A DNA stretch of 64,000 bases from Kitasatospora papulosa (lineage in GTDB: Bacteria; Actinomycetota; Actinomycetes; Streptomycetales; Streptomycetaceae), in NCBI RefSeq assembly GCF_000717245.1, contig NZ_JNYQ01000017.1, positions 1-64,000 on the forward strand, in the 5' to 3' direction. Below the pieces are notes generated by a model. It was not told where the DNA came from and did no database searches. It saw only the letters and a program-made list of their open reading frames with translations. Shown piece after piece: positions 53,764-62,498 of the stretch (position 1 is its first letter; the number at the start of each line of letters is the position of its first letter). Position numbers and translations under genes: made by a program.

Positions 53764-54219
53764 TGACCTGAGCGGAGATTCGCTGTCGCAGCAGGCTCCA
53801 CACCATCGCGGACCGCCCGGCAACCGGTCACCTGATCCCGCTGGAAGCCCCGGCCGACCCTCGTCGACGCCATCACCGCACTCGCTCCCGCAACCTGACC
53901 GTCCCGACGGCGACTCGGTGCAGGCGGACGGACGGCGAGTCGGTCATGAATCCCCGTACCGACCTTCGTCACTCCAAAGAGCCACTTCAAGTCACCCCCT
54001 GTGCGGAGGATCAGACCTTATCCGTCGCAGACCCGGTTGACAGCCTGAGTGCTGACCTTGACGACGCCGATCCAGGCGGTGCGCGGCACATGACTGAGCT
54101 TGGGGACATCCCCTCCTGCGAACCTCTCCTCAATCGACGCAGTAACGATAAAAATCGACACTGTGTAGACTTTTCGCAGGATGGGGCGGTCAGGCTCCAC
54201 AAGACTTGCTGGAGGAACA
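53764..54219. other. Promoter region of the SDR-TetR operon
   Basis: About 455 bases, no gene. It contains the palindrome at 54155-54169 and an AT-rich stretch at 54140-54175 that probably includes the promoter. Confidence 0.5.
54155..54169. promoter_or_regulatory. Operator of the SDR-TetR operon
   Basis: TCGACACTGTGTAGA, palindromic except at the third pair, inside the promoter region 51 bases before the SDR start. Confidence 0.6.
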
Positions 54220-55068
54220 GTGCAGAAGCAGAACTGGCTCATCACCGGCGTGAGCACGGGCCTGGGGCGCGCTTTCGCGCAAGCCGCCCTGGCTGCCGGG
54301 CACACCGTGGTCGGCACCGTCCGCTCCGAGAAAGATTTGCGGGCCTTCGAGGAACTCAGGCCCGGGCATGCTCACGGCCGCATCTTGGACGTGACGGACG
54401 GCGATGCCGTCTCAGGCGTGGTCGCGGAGGTCGAGCGCAGCGTCGGTTGCCTGGATGTAGTCGTCGCCAACGCCGGCTACGGCCTGGAAGGAACCTTCGA
54501 GGAAACACCTCTGGCCGAGGTGCGGCGGCAGTTCGAGGTCAACGTGTTCGGGGCCGTGGCCACCCTGCAAGCAGCGCTCCCCCATATGCGCGCACGCCGC
54601 CGCGGACATCTGATGGCCGTCACTTCCATGGGCGGGCTCATGGCTGTGCCCGGCATGTCCGCCTACTGTGGCAGCAAGTTCGCCCTGGAAGGCATCCTCG
54701 AGGCGCTGGGCAAGGAAGTCGCGCAGTTCGGCATCCACGTGACAGCGGTCGAGCCCGGCTCCTTCCGCACCGACTGGGCCGGGCGGTCCATGACACGCGC
54801 CGCGCGGACCGTCGACGACTACGACGATCTGTTCTCCCCCATCCGCGAAGCGCGGCAGAAGGCCAGCGGCAACCAGCTGGGCAATCCGGCCAAGGCCGGA
54901 GACGCTCTCGTGCACATTGCTTCGCTCGAGCGCCCGCCGGCCCATCTTGTCCTGGGCTCCGACGCCCTGCGACTGGTCACCGCCGCGCGCACGGCCGTGG
55001 ACGAGGACATCCGGGCGTGGGAGGCGCTCTCGCGTACGACCGACTTCGCCGAGGGCGCTCAGTTGTGA
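54220..55068 (+). CDS. SDR-family oxidoreductase
   Basis: 282 residues from GTG 54220 (GGAGGAAC upstream). WLITGVSTGLGRAFAQAALA, NAGYGLEGTFEE, catalytic Ser (AVTSMGGLMAVPGM) and YCGSKFALEGILEAL (YxxxK). The long C-terminus (residues 190-282) is typical of the retinol-dehydrogenase-like 'classical' SDRs. Overlaps the TetR gene by TGATG, so the two are translationally coupled. Confidence 0.93.
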   Translation: MQKQNWLITGVSTGLGRAFAQAALAAGHTVVGTVRSEKDLRAFEELRPGHAHGRILDVTDGDAVSGVVAEVERSVGCLDVVVANAGYGLEGTFEETPLAEVRRQFEVNVFGAVATLQAALPHMRARRRGHLMAVTSMGGLMAVPGMSAYCGSKFALEGILEALGKEVAQFGIHVTAVEPGSFRTDWAGRSMTRAARTVDDYDDLFSPIREARQKASGNQLGNPAKAGDALVHIASLERPPAHLVLGSDALRLVTAARTAVDEDIRAWEALSRTTDFAEGAQL

Positions 55069-55682
55069 TGCCTGGCCAGCCCTCCGCGCGCGGTCGTCGT
55101 ACCACCGAGCGCAAGGGGGACGTCCGGGAGCGGGCCATCCTCGACACCTGCGAGGCCTTGCTGGCGCAAAAGGGCTACGACGCCATGACCGTCGGTGACG
55201 TGGCCCAGGGCGCCGGCATCACACGTGGTGCCCTGTACTTCTACTTCGGCTCCAAGCAGGAAGTGGTCACGGCACTCGTAGCCCGGACCGTGGAGCATCT
55301 GTGGGAGCGGTCCCGGGCCACCGCGCAGACGGATGAGCCACGCCAGGCCATCGCGGCGGCCATGCAGCGCACGGTCGAGCTGTGGAACGAGCACGGCCTG
55401 GTCATGCGCACGGCGATCGACCTGTCGCTCACGGTGCCGGAGATCGGCGAGCTGTGGAAGCACACCGCTGATCTGTTCGTCGAGGCCATCACCAGAGTCC
55501 TGGAACGGGCCGGGATTCAGGCCGGCACCCGACCAGACCAAGCCTCGGCAATCGCGCATGCCCTGTGCTGGATGATCGAGCGGACCTTTTACCACGCCTC
55601 ACAAGAATCCCGAGAGAACCTTCAGAAGGCATCGGAGACATGCGAGCACATCTGGTTGATCAGTGCCGGCCTGATCACCTGA
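55068..55682 (+). CDS. TetR-family regulator, coupled to SDR
   Basis: 204 residues from ATG 55068. Basic N-terminal arm, HTH (ERAILDTCEALLAQKGYDAM, TVGDVAQGAGITRGALYFYF, GSKQEVVTALVARTV), then an EthR-like C-terminal domain (LWNEHGLVMRTAIDLSLTVP, ALCWMIERTFYHAS). Likely autoregulates the SDR operon through the palindrome at 54155. Confidence 0.93.
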   Translation: MPGQPSARGRRTTERKGDVRERAILDTCEALLAQKGYDAMTVGDVAQGAGITRGALYFYFGSKQEVVTALVARTVEHLWERSRATAQTDEPRQAIAAAMQRTVELWNEHGLVMRTAIDLSLTVPEIGELWKHTADLFVEAITRVLERAGIQAGTRPDQASAIAHALCWMIERTFYHASQESRENLQKASETCEHIWLISAGLIT

Positions 55683-55749
55683 GGTATCTGACACTGGCTG
55701 GTGACCACGCGCCGAGCAACCGACACCCAAGCGGAGGACCCGACACGCG

Positions 55750-55960
55750 GTCCGCTCCGGAGTCGAGGGCACGTTCAACGAGTTCGCCCACGCACACGGC
55801 AGGCTGCGTTACCGATATCGGGGAAGGGGGAAGCGCGCGCATTCATCACGTCCTGCTGCCTACCGGCCGTCAACACCGGTCGCCTCGGCGCCCTGCCACC
55901 GATCGAGAACGCACCCACGGCCCGCTCACCGGCTGCCGCGAGGAGACTGCTTCCTGACGC
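55750..55960 (+). pseudogene. IS1182-family transposase C-terminal fragment
   Basis: RSGVEGTFNEFAHAHGRLRY, RYRGRGKRA in one frame, then AVNTGRLGALPPIENAPTAR in the next. Matches the conserved RS-VEGT..EF..GHG.R..RYRG.GK end of IS1182 transposases. Confidence 0.75.
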
Positions 55961-56146
55961 CGTTGCCGTTGGAAGAACGACACGAAATCCGGCGCAGCGG
56001 ACGCTCCCCCCTGGTGCCCCTGCGCAGGCACCAGCCGCGAAGACAGGTCGGTCAGCGCAGGTGTGCACAGCCGAGGGCCGCCGAGTGCGACCGGCGGCCC
56101 TCGGTTTCACGGTGCTGTCTTGGCCGACTGACGGTCGTGGGTGCGG

Positions 56147-56377
56147 TCAGGCGTCGCTGGTGTGGGTCGGTGTCGCCTCGCCGAGCATGGCAAGGGTCAG
56201 CACGTTGCCGGAGATGCCCCAGCCGCCGTCGGTGACCTCTTCGACCAGAATCATGGTGTTGTCACGGGCGCGTTCGCCGTAGATCTCGACGTACAGCTCG
56301 GTGGTGCGGGTGACGATCTGCTCCTTCTGCTTGGGGGTGAGGGTCTTCTCGGGGACCTTGAAGTTCGCGAAAGGCAT
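56147..56377 (-). CDS. 4-oxalocrotonate tautomerase-like protein
   Basis: 76 residues: MPFANFKVPEKTLTPKQKEQ, IVTRTTELYVEIYGERARDN, TMILVEEVTDGGWGISG. Pro at position 2 would become the catalytic N-terminal base after Met removal. The beta-alpha-beta unit and the length fit the family. AAAGGA upstream. Converges with the IS1182 fragment. Confidence 0.88.
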   Translation of the reverse strand: MPFANFKVPEKTLTPKQKEQIVTRTTELYVEIYGERARDNTMILVEEVTDGGWGISGNVLTLAMLGEATPTHTSDA

Positions 56378-56456
56378 GGCGGGTTGTTCCTTTTCTCAGG
56401 AGGCGTTACAGGGAGCTGCCTGCGGCGAGCAGGCTGTTCAGTCCGATGCGGCGGAA

Positions 56457-56880
56457 TCAGTCGACAAGAAGGCGCTCGACGACCGCGGAGACGGTTTCGC
56501 TACCGTCTCGGCTTGGGTTTGTGTGGGTGCGCTGAGACCGAGTGTCATCCGCCATCGAAACCAGGCTCGCCACGGCTTTGGCGATCCCGGTCACTTCGGC
56601 GTCCGAAGGAATGAGCGCGGCCAGACGTTTGCCCGGATTGCCCATCGGAGGCGCGGCGTCGGCGGGGTCCTCAGAGGTGATGTCCAGCTCGACGGCGTGC
56701 ACGTCGACGTGGTGGTCGGTCCGTAGTGGGTCAAGGCGGCCACAGCGGCCGCGTGACGGGTCGTGGTCTGGCGATCCTCGCGTGCACGGTGTGATCGGAG
56801 GCGGCCAGAGCAGGTTCGGACCCCCTGGTACCGCTGGAGGCTCCGATGACCGGAATGGCCTTTCGGCGTCGGCGTTCCTC
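56457..56880 (-). pseudogene. SDR gene with large internal deletion
   Basis: In minus-strand order: a shifted PVIGASSG (cofactor loop), VDVHAVELDITSEDPADAA, then directly RLAALIPSDAEVTGIAKAVA and the C-terminal RTHTNPSRDGSETVSAVVER. The central part with NAG, catalytic Ser and YxxxK (about 180 residues) is missing. At least one frameshift as well. Confidence 0.7.
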
Positions 56881-56922
56881 ATGACAGGTTCTTTCGTTGA
56901 TCGATGGAGTGGCTGCGGGGGG

Positions 56923-57705
56923 TCAGATGATTCCGCCGTTGGCACGGACAACCTGTCCGTTGATCCAGTGACCGGCCGGGGAGGCCAGGAACGCGACGAC
57001 CTCGGCGATGTCGGACGGGGTACCCAGTCGCCCGAGCGGGGGCTGGGCGGCCAAGCGGGCGATGGTCTCCTCGTCCTTGCCGTCCAGGAAGAGGTCGGTG
57101 GCCGTGGGGCCGGGCGCGACGGCGTTGGCGGTGACGTCCCGGCCCCGCAGTTCCCGGGCCAGGATCAGTGTCAGCGCCTCGACCGCACCTTTGCTTGCGG
57201 AGTACGCGCCGTAGTTCGGGAAGGCCAGCGCCACCACAGACGTGGAGAACGTCACGATCGCACCGCCGGGGCGCACCCGACGGGCGGCCTGCTGGACAAC
57301 GACAAAGGTGCCGCGGATGTTGGTGCGGTGGAGGTCGTCCAGAACGGCCAGGTCCATCTCGGCGATCGGCGCCATGTGTGCCCGCCCGGCCGCGTGCACG
57401 ACGACGTCGATACCGCCGAACTCTGCTTCGGCCGCCTCGAACAGAGCTGCGACAGCGTGTTCGTCGGCTACGTCGGCGCGTACCGCGATCGCCCGGGCAC
57501 CGCTGTTGACGGCTTCCTTTACTGCGGCTTCGGCCTCGTCCTGGTTGCCGGCATAGCCGACCACGACGGCGTACCCGTCGGCAGCCAGCCCCCTGACGGC
57601 CTGGCGACCGATGCCTCGTGAGCCGCCGGTGACGATCGCGACACGAGGTGAGGCGGAGAGCTGAGCCGGGGCGGTGATCCCGTCGAGGGTGGCGGGAAGG
57701 GGCAT
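56923..57705 (-). CDS. SDR-family oxidoreductase
   Basis: 260 residues. VAIVTGGSRGIGRQAVRGLA, HAAGRAHMAPI (HAAG instead of NNAG), catalytic Ser (VTFSTSVVALAFPN), YSASKGAVEALTLI, and GHWINGQVVRANGGII at the end, as in 3-oxoacyl-reductase-like SDRs. It is divergent from the XRE gene at 57864, with an operator between. Confidence 0.93.
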   Translation of the reverse strand: MPLPATLDGITAPAQLSASPRVAIVTGGSRGIGRQAVRGLAADGYAVVVGYAGNQDEAEAAVKEAVNSGARAIAVRADVADEHAVAALFEAAEAEFGGIDVVVHAAGRAHMAPIAEMDLAVLDDLHRTNIRGTFVVVQQAARRVRPGGAIVTFSTSVVALAFPNYGAYSASKGAVEALTLILARELRGRDVTANAVAPGPTATDLFLDGKDEETIARLAAQPPLGRLGTPSDIAEVVAFLASPAGHWINGQVVRANGGII

Positions 57706-57791
57706 TACTGACTCCTGTGGTGAATGCGGATCGGGCCGCGGTCTCGCCGTCGCCCTGCTGCGTCCTTGACAATGGGCCGGGTCCTCCCCCC

Positions 57792-57834
57792 TAGCCAGGG
57801 CTGCGTCTACCCAGGGGATGCCACCCCCTGGCTA
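57792..57834. promoter_or_regulatory. Operator between the SDR and XRE genes
   Basis: Nested inverted repeats: TAGCCAGGG/CCCTGGCTA (57792-57800 and 57826-57834) and CCAGGGG-N7-CCCCTGG (57811-57817 and 57825-57831). The CCTGG/CCAGG core is shared with the operator of the related XRE gene at 43.9 kb. Confidence 0.7.
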
Positions 57835-57863
57835 CGGCCTGGCGCGCGAGAGACCATGAACGG

Positions 57864-58769
57864 GTGAACCTTCCAGAACTCGGCGCCTTCCTCAGGACAC
57901 GCCGCGACCGCGTCCGACCCGCCGAGGTCGGTCTCCCCCAAGGCCCGCGCCGGCGCGTCCCGGGGCTACGCCGTGAGGAGGTCGCCCAGTTGGCAGGGCT
58001 GTCGGCCGACTACTACACCGAGTTGGAACGAAGCAGCGCGAAGAACGGCGTGCAGCCCTCGGCCCAGGCCCTGGCCGCCCTCGCCCGAGCCCTACGTCTG
58101 AACGACGACGAGCGCGACCACCTGTTCCGCCTGGCCGAGCGGCCGATCCCCCTGTCAGCCCACGGGCCGTCGGCACACGTGCAGCCTGCGCTTCTCGGAC
58201 TGCTGGACCGGTTGTCCAACACCCCCGCGCGCGTCATCACCGACTTGCACGAAACCCTGGCGGAAAACGACCTGGCCCAGCACCTGCTCGGCAAGTCCCC
58301 GGCACACCGCGGCCCGGCGGCGAGCTTCGTGTACTGCTGGTTCACCGACCCGCAGACCCGCGAGAGGTACCCGGCCGAGGACCACCCGCACCACTCCCGG
58401 GTGTTCGTGGCCGACCTCCAGGCAGCGGCCGCCCGGCGCGGCCGGGACGCGGAGGTCACGAAAATGGTTGCCGCGCTACGCCGACGCAGCCAGGAGTTCG
58501 CAGCCCTTTGGGACACCCACGACGTCGCGGTGCGCCGCATGGACCACAAGAAGATCGTCCATCCCGCGCTCGGCGTCATCGAACTCGACTGCTACAACCT
58601 GCTCAGCGAGGACGGACGCCAGCGTCTGCTGTGGTTCACCGCGCCGCCCGGAAGCCGAGGAGCCGAGCAACTGGAACTGCTGTCTGTCATTGGGGCCCAG
58701 GAACTCGGCTTCACTGAGGGCACAGCACCGGAGAGATCGTCCGCGGCGGAATCCGGATCGCTGCGCTGA
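57864..58769 (+). CDS. XRE regulator with MmyB-like ligand domain
   Basis: 301 residues from GTG 57864. HTH: LGAFLRTRRDRVRPAEVGLP, VPGLRREEVAQLAGLSADYY, TELERSSAKNGVQPSAQALA. MmyB-like domain: PARVITDLHETLAENDLAQH, SFVYCWFTDPQTRERY, LWDTHDVAVRRMDHKKIVHP. Same type as 43048-43923. It faces the SDR gene across a palindromic region, the standard arrangement for this family and its target. Confidence 0.92.
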   Translation: MNLPELGAFLRTRRDRVRPAEVGLPQGPRRRVPGLRREEVAQLAGLSADYYTELERSSAKNGVQPSAQALAALARALRLNDDERDHLFRLAERPIPLSAHGPSAHVQPALLGLLDRLSNTPARVITDLHETLAENDLAQHLLGKSPAHRGPAASFVYCWFTDPQTRERYPAEDHPHHSRVFVADLQAAAARRGRDAEVTKMVAALRRRSQEFAALWDTHDVAVRRMDHKKIVHPALGVIELDCYNLLSEDGRQRLLWFTAPPGSRGAEQLELLSVIGAQELGFTEGTAPERSSAAESGSLR

Positions 58770-59141
58770 CCCGCGTCGCAGAGAGAGGGCTGCCGTACCG
58801 CCGAGACGTGGGGCGGCTTCTCATCGCGCCGAACATCGCCGTACAGTCCCCGGAAAGCCTTCATACTTGCCAAGTGCTTCCCTGGCCGGAGTGCATGATC
58901 ACCGGACAAGCCCACGATACGGTTTGCGTCATGTCCGGCGTCTGCGGGCCTCGAAGGCATCATCCACAGTGCCGGGGAGGGGCGGCTATGGGTCCGGACG
59001 ACGGGAGAGCGTCGGCTCGCTGTTTCGGCCGCGCCTGCCGTGGAATCCCAGTGGGCGGATACTGTCGCGGACCGTGCTGCGTGCCTCTGGTAAGCGCACG
59101 ATGCCGCCCCCGTGAGTTCTCATGCAGAGGAGTCCATCATC
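58770..59141. other. Intergenic region
   Basis: About 370 bases, no gene recognised. Confidence 0.4.
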
Positions 59142-60566
59142 ATGCCCCAGCACAAAGAGGCTGCGGACGAACGGAATAGCCCGTCCGCGCAGAGGCATGG
59201 CGCCGCCAGAACGGACCACGATCCTTCCCTGGAGCCAGGCAAGCGCGATCCTGCGGCCGGATCTGCACTCGCCTCCGATACGGAGCCGAGGGCTGAGACC
59301 GGAGCCGAGACCGCGGCTGCAGGAGCCGGCAGGCCTGGAGAGCCGGGACAGTCGAAAGGGCTCGGGGTGGATGCGACGGCTGCCCGGAGTGCTGCGAAAG
59401 CCGGGCAGCCTGTGGGTCCAGGGGAATCAGCGCGGTCCGAAGGAGCCGGGGACGCCGGAGGTACTGGCGTTTCTGCCGTGACCGCGTCGAGCGGAACGTC
59501 ACTGATCTCTGCCGAAGCGGAGCGTCAGGCCACGGTGCCCGTCGGCACCGAGGGAAAGGGTGCGGCATACGGCCCCGCGGCAACAGCCCAGCTCAACGGC
59601 CCAGTTGGCTCCAAGGAGGTGGGGCGCCCCGGCAAGGCACTGCTGGCCGCTGCGGCGATCGCCGGAGTCCTGCTCATCAGTGTGCCCTTCCTGATCGCCG
59701 TCGGCGACGGCGGCCGGCCCGGTGCGAGCGAGTCACCCGGCACGGTGCTCGGCGGTGGCGGCACAGAGGCGCCCGGGACCTTCTCGGCGGCCTCACCTGA
59801 CGCTCGGCACGGTGGGGGGCCCAAGGCCCGTGGAGCCACGGTACCGGGCAGCGGTGCGGAGGCGTCCGGACGGGGCCGGGAGGAGGCCGGCTTTCTCGCA
59901 GGAGAGGATAATGCGGAGAAGAAGGCCAAGGGCGTGGTCGGCGAGCCGGGGACGACTGCCGCTCCCACCCCGGCTGCAGACAAGTCGGCTTCAACTCAGA
60001 GTTCCGGTACCCCGCCCCAGGCGCCCAAGGCGCTGGCAGCCTCTGCCGTCGTCTACACGGGGGTCGTTGGACACGGTTGCCCCACCCCGGTCGGCGGCGG
60101 CTACAAGCAGGTCAATTACTACAGCGACGGCACAGCGGGCTGGTACACCCGCACGACCGGAGCCTGGACGGGTGACGGGTGCAGCGGCAGTTACGCTGCG
60201 GTCCCCATGTCCGGTTCCACGTCCACGGATGGGGAGAGCAGGGTGATGTGGTGGTGGAGGCCGGGCACCGAAGCGCGTACCTGCCAGATCTCCGTGTTCA
60301 TCCCGCACAGCAACACAACCCTGTACGTGGGAGGGCACCCCTCCACGTACCACGTGCTGGTCGACGCCAATGACCGGACGACGAAGTACAGCAGTTTCAC
60401 CGTCAACCAGGCAGGTCTGCGAGGTCAGTGGATCGGCGTCGGTACGTTTCCGGTCAAGGGCCCCACCATCGGCGTGAAGCTCCTGGACCGGGGTGACGAC
60501 TGGTCCAGCGGCTGGGCTAAGGCCCACCACGCGGCCGCGCAGATGAAGGCAACCTGCCGCTCTTGA
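59142..60566 (+). CDS. Single-TM surface protein with C-terminal beta domain
   Basis: 474 residues from ATG 59142 (GAGGAG upstream). A long low-complexity N-terminal region (Gly/Ala/Glu/Pro, residues 1-160), one TM helix (ALLAAAAIAGVLLISVPFLI, about 170-190), a second low-complexity linker (to about 310), and a 160-residue extracellular domain with four Cys (GHGCPTPVGGGYKQ, GDGCSGSY, ARTCQISVFI, MKATCRS) and YHVLVDANDR, GQWIGVGTFPV. The last part resembles golvesin/xanthan-lyase C-terminal beta-sandwiches, often carbohydrate-binding. No enzyme domain. Function unknown. Confidence 0.75.
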   Translation: MPQHKEAADERNSPSAQRHGAARTDHDPSLEPGKRDPAAGSALASDTEPRAETGAETAAAGAGRPGEPGQSKGLGVDATAARSAAKAGQPVGPGESARSEGAGDAGGTGVSAVTASSGTSLISAEAERQATVPVGTEGKGAAYGPAATAQLNGPVGSKEVGRPGKALLAAAAIAGVLLISVPFLIAVGDGGRPGASESPGTVLGGGGTEAPGTFSAASPDARHGGGPKARGATVPGSGAEASGRGREEAGFLAGEDNAEKKAKGVVGEPGTTAAPTPAADKSASTQSSGTPPQAPKALAASAVVYTGVVGHGCPTPVGGGYKQVNYYSDGTAGWYTRTTGAWTGDGCSGSYAAVPMSGSTSTDGESRVMWWWRPGTEARTCQISVFIPHSNTTLYVGGHPSTYHVLVDANDRTTKYSSFTVNQAGLRGQWIGVGTFPVKGPTIGVKLLDRGDDWSSGWAKAHHAAAQMKATCRS

Positions 60567-60888
60567 CGTCGGCCGTGGCGGGATGTCGCTCCGCTCGTCC
60601 CTGTCGCGGGCGTCGCGCAGATCGCCTCCGCGAGCGCACAGTTGACAGCGCACACCGCGGGGGGACTGCCAGTAGGTCATCGCGGCCGAGAACCGGTCAT
60701 ATCGACCCAGGGAGCCACTTCTCCGCACTGAGATAAGACGATCCCGGCAGGCGTCCACACTCGCGCGTCCGCAGTCTGCCTCTTGTCGACATCGACGACG
60801 AGCAACCCGATCCCCGACCGCTGCCTCAGCTCCTCCGTCCGCGGTCCCTCGAAGCGCAGAGCCAGGCACACCCGACGACGTTGGGTTC
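60567..60888. other. Intergenic region
   Basis: About 320 bases. The minus strand has a coding-like stretch (RQRSGIGLLVVDVDKRQTAD) at 60700-60860 without a family or start; possibly a gene ruin. Confidence 0.35.
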
Positions 60889-61035
60889 AACTGCGTACAG
60901 GCACGTCGTCCTGAGAATGTGCGCCGGGCAGTTGGTGTCAGGCGGCGATCAGCGCGACGTAGATGTTGCTTGCACCGGTGGACGCAGAGTGTGTGGGAGA
61001 CGTCGTCCATCCGTTCCTGTACCTGGCCGTCCGAG
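60889..61035 (-). pseudogene. DUF5133 pseudogene
   Basis: VQERMDDVSHTLCV in one frame, then TGASNIYVALIAA-stop-HQLPGAHSQDD in the next; these align to VQQRMDDIAYTLCV, TGTRDIDAALVAA and HQLPGARPQDD of the intact DUF5133 at 36231-36458. One frameshift and one nonsense codon (CGA to TGA). Confidence 0.78.
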
Positions 61036-61197
61036 CGAGCACACCGGACCCGGCGGCGGACAGTCGAAGGGGGGCAACGTGGGAGTATCAGGCCCGACGC
61101 GGGCATAGCGCCTTCGAGATGACAGTGCTTCTCCTGGTCTGACTGCGAGTTCGGCCGGGCAGCCGCGGTAGGAACTGACGTGCAAGAGGAAGATTCG

Positions 61198-61550
61198 ATG
61201 AGCGAGCACATCGGAACATCGGGGGTGTTCTCCTGGTAGCCCTTTCGTCGGACCTGAACGAGACAGCGGTGGCCTCCCTCCAGGAGGTGCTGTCCGCCCA
61301 GGTCGTGGAGAAGGGCGCTCATGGTGTCCTCGACGACATCACCGGCGTGCAGGTAGTCGACACATTCGTCGGTGGCGGACTCTCCGTAATCGCCTGCGTC
61401 GCACGCCTCCCCGGCGCCCACCCCGTCCTCGTCGGCATCCGCCCCGGCGTCGCACAGACCTTGGTGCAGCTCGGCGTCGAACTCAACGACATCCCCAGAA
61501 CACGCGATCTCGACGCCGGCCTGCTGGCGCTGGGAATCCGCAGCACGTAA
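61198..61550 (+). pseudogene. STAS-domain (RsbS-like) protein, one frameshift
   Basis: ATG 61198 (AGAGGAAG upstream) starts MSEHIGTSG. Near 61222 the frame shifts to VLLVALSSDLNETAVASLQE, VLSAQVVEKGAHGVLDDITG, VQVVDTFVGGGLSVIACVAR and a C-terminal VGIRPGVAQTLVQLGVEL. This is a complete RsbS-type anti-sigma antagonist, a scaffold of stressosome-like switching. The usual phosphorylated Ser in the VDSF loop is Thr here (VDTF). The usual partner genes rsbT/rsbR are not found downstream. Confidence 0.8.
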
Positions 61551-61814
61551 GTCGCGCGAAGCTCATCGCGCAATTGGCCATCTGTGTGCATTGACGGTCA
61601 AACTTCACGCCGGCCCGAACTGTGACGTCCCCGTCGGCTCCGCCTGCCGCACCCGCAGAGGGAAGACCACCCCGGCTTCCTCCTCGTCCCCGCGCTCCGC
61701 GAGGAACTCGAAGTCTCGTCGAACTGCACCTCGACCCCGTCGGGGCCTACGCGCTCGCTCTCCCTGCGGGACAGCAAAGCGCGTGCGGCGGCTCCGTACC
61801 TTTTTGGAACACAC
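61551..61814. other. Intergenic region
   Basis: About 265 bases where an rsbT-like gene would be expected. None is recognisable. Confidence 0.4.
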
Positions 61815-61850
61815 CTCGGCCCCGCGTGAAGAGGACGTCGCGGGGCCGAG
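61815..61850. terminator. 12-bp hairpin after csbD copy 2
   Basis: CTCGGCCCCGCG (61815-61826) pairs with CGCGGGGCCGAG (61839-61850), 18 bases beyond the csbD stop. Confidence 0.8.
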
Positions 61851-61868
61851 GGCGGGTTCTGAGCGACG

Positions 61869-62042
61869 TCAGTCGGTCAGGGCGTCCTTGACCTTCTCCT
61901 TGGCCTGCCGAGCGTCGCCCTTGGCCTGATCGGCACGCCCCTCGGCAGTGAGCCGCTCATTGCCCACGGTGCGACCGGCAGCTTCCTTGACCTTGCCCTT
62001 GGCCTGCTCGGTCTTGGCCTGAGTCTTCTCGTCAGCAGCCAT
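61869..62042 (-). CDS. CsbD-family stress protein, copy 2
   Basis: 57 residues, starting MAADEKTQAKTEQAKGKVKE and ending KGDARQAKEKVKDALTD. It differs from copy 1 (35519-35692) only at Gly/Ala, Glu/Gln and Ile/Val positions. The upstream DNA (GCAAGGTGTGAGTGA) is also conserved between the copies, suggesting the same regulation and a recent duplication. Confidence 0.9.
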   Translation of the reverse strand: MAADEKTQAKTEQAKGKVKEAAGRTVGNERLTAEGRADQAKGDARQAKEKVKDALTD

Positions 62043-62324
62043 TTCACTCACACCTTGCTGTTCTCGACATCATGGTCATTCACCGCGTGACCGCTATCGC
62101 TCCGTTCAAACAGATTGGTTCTCACCAGGCTCGCAAGGAGTCAGCGATCCCATGGGCGTGTCACCGCGGAGGCCGACGTCAGCCAAGGAGTGCCGTCTAC
62201 GGTCGGTCGGCGGACCTCGCACAGCTCGTGGTCCGGCAGCACAAGCACCGTCACGACGTCCTCGCGGGAGATCAGGCACACCTGGTCAAGGCAATGCCCA
62301 CCTTCGAAACAGCAGGTGTTCCTG
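62043..62324. other. Intergenic region
   Basis: About 280 bases upstream of csbD copy 2. Nothing recognised except presumed promoter DNA. Confidence 0.4.
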
Positions 62325-62486
62325 TTACATATGCGCCGCATCCCACGGGCTGGAGGTCACGAATTGGGCCAGCGTCTGCCGGTTCCCGTCCTCGCCCAGG
62401 CGGGCGGCCATCGACTCCACCGACTTGCGCCCGCCATCCAGCAACAGACCCGCAGATAGACCCGCCCCACCGACGCTGATCCGTCC
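62325..62486 (-). pseudogene. IS701-family transposase N-terminal fragment
   Basis: GLLLDGGRKSVESMAARLGE then DGNRQTLAQFVTSSPWD matches the N-terminal helical block of IS701 transposases. It ends at a stop. The piece at 24080-24184 belongs to the same family but a later part of the protein. Confidence 0.8.
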
Positions 62487-62498
62487 GCGCGAACGACC

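Noticed and set aside
62150..62320. Possible hemerythrin- or regulator-like coding stretch upstream of the IS701 fragment
   Set aside because: Suggestive residues only (DLAQLVVRQHKHRHDVL) with no stable frame or start.
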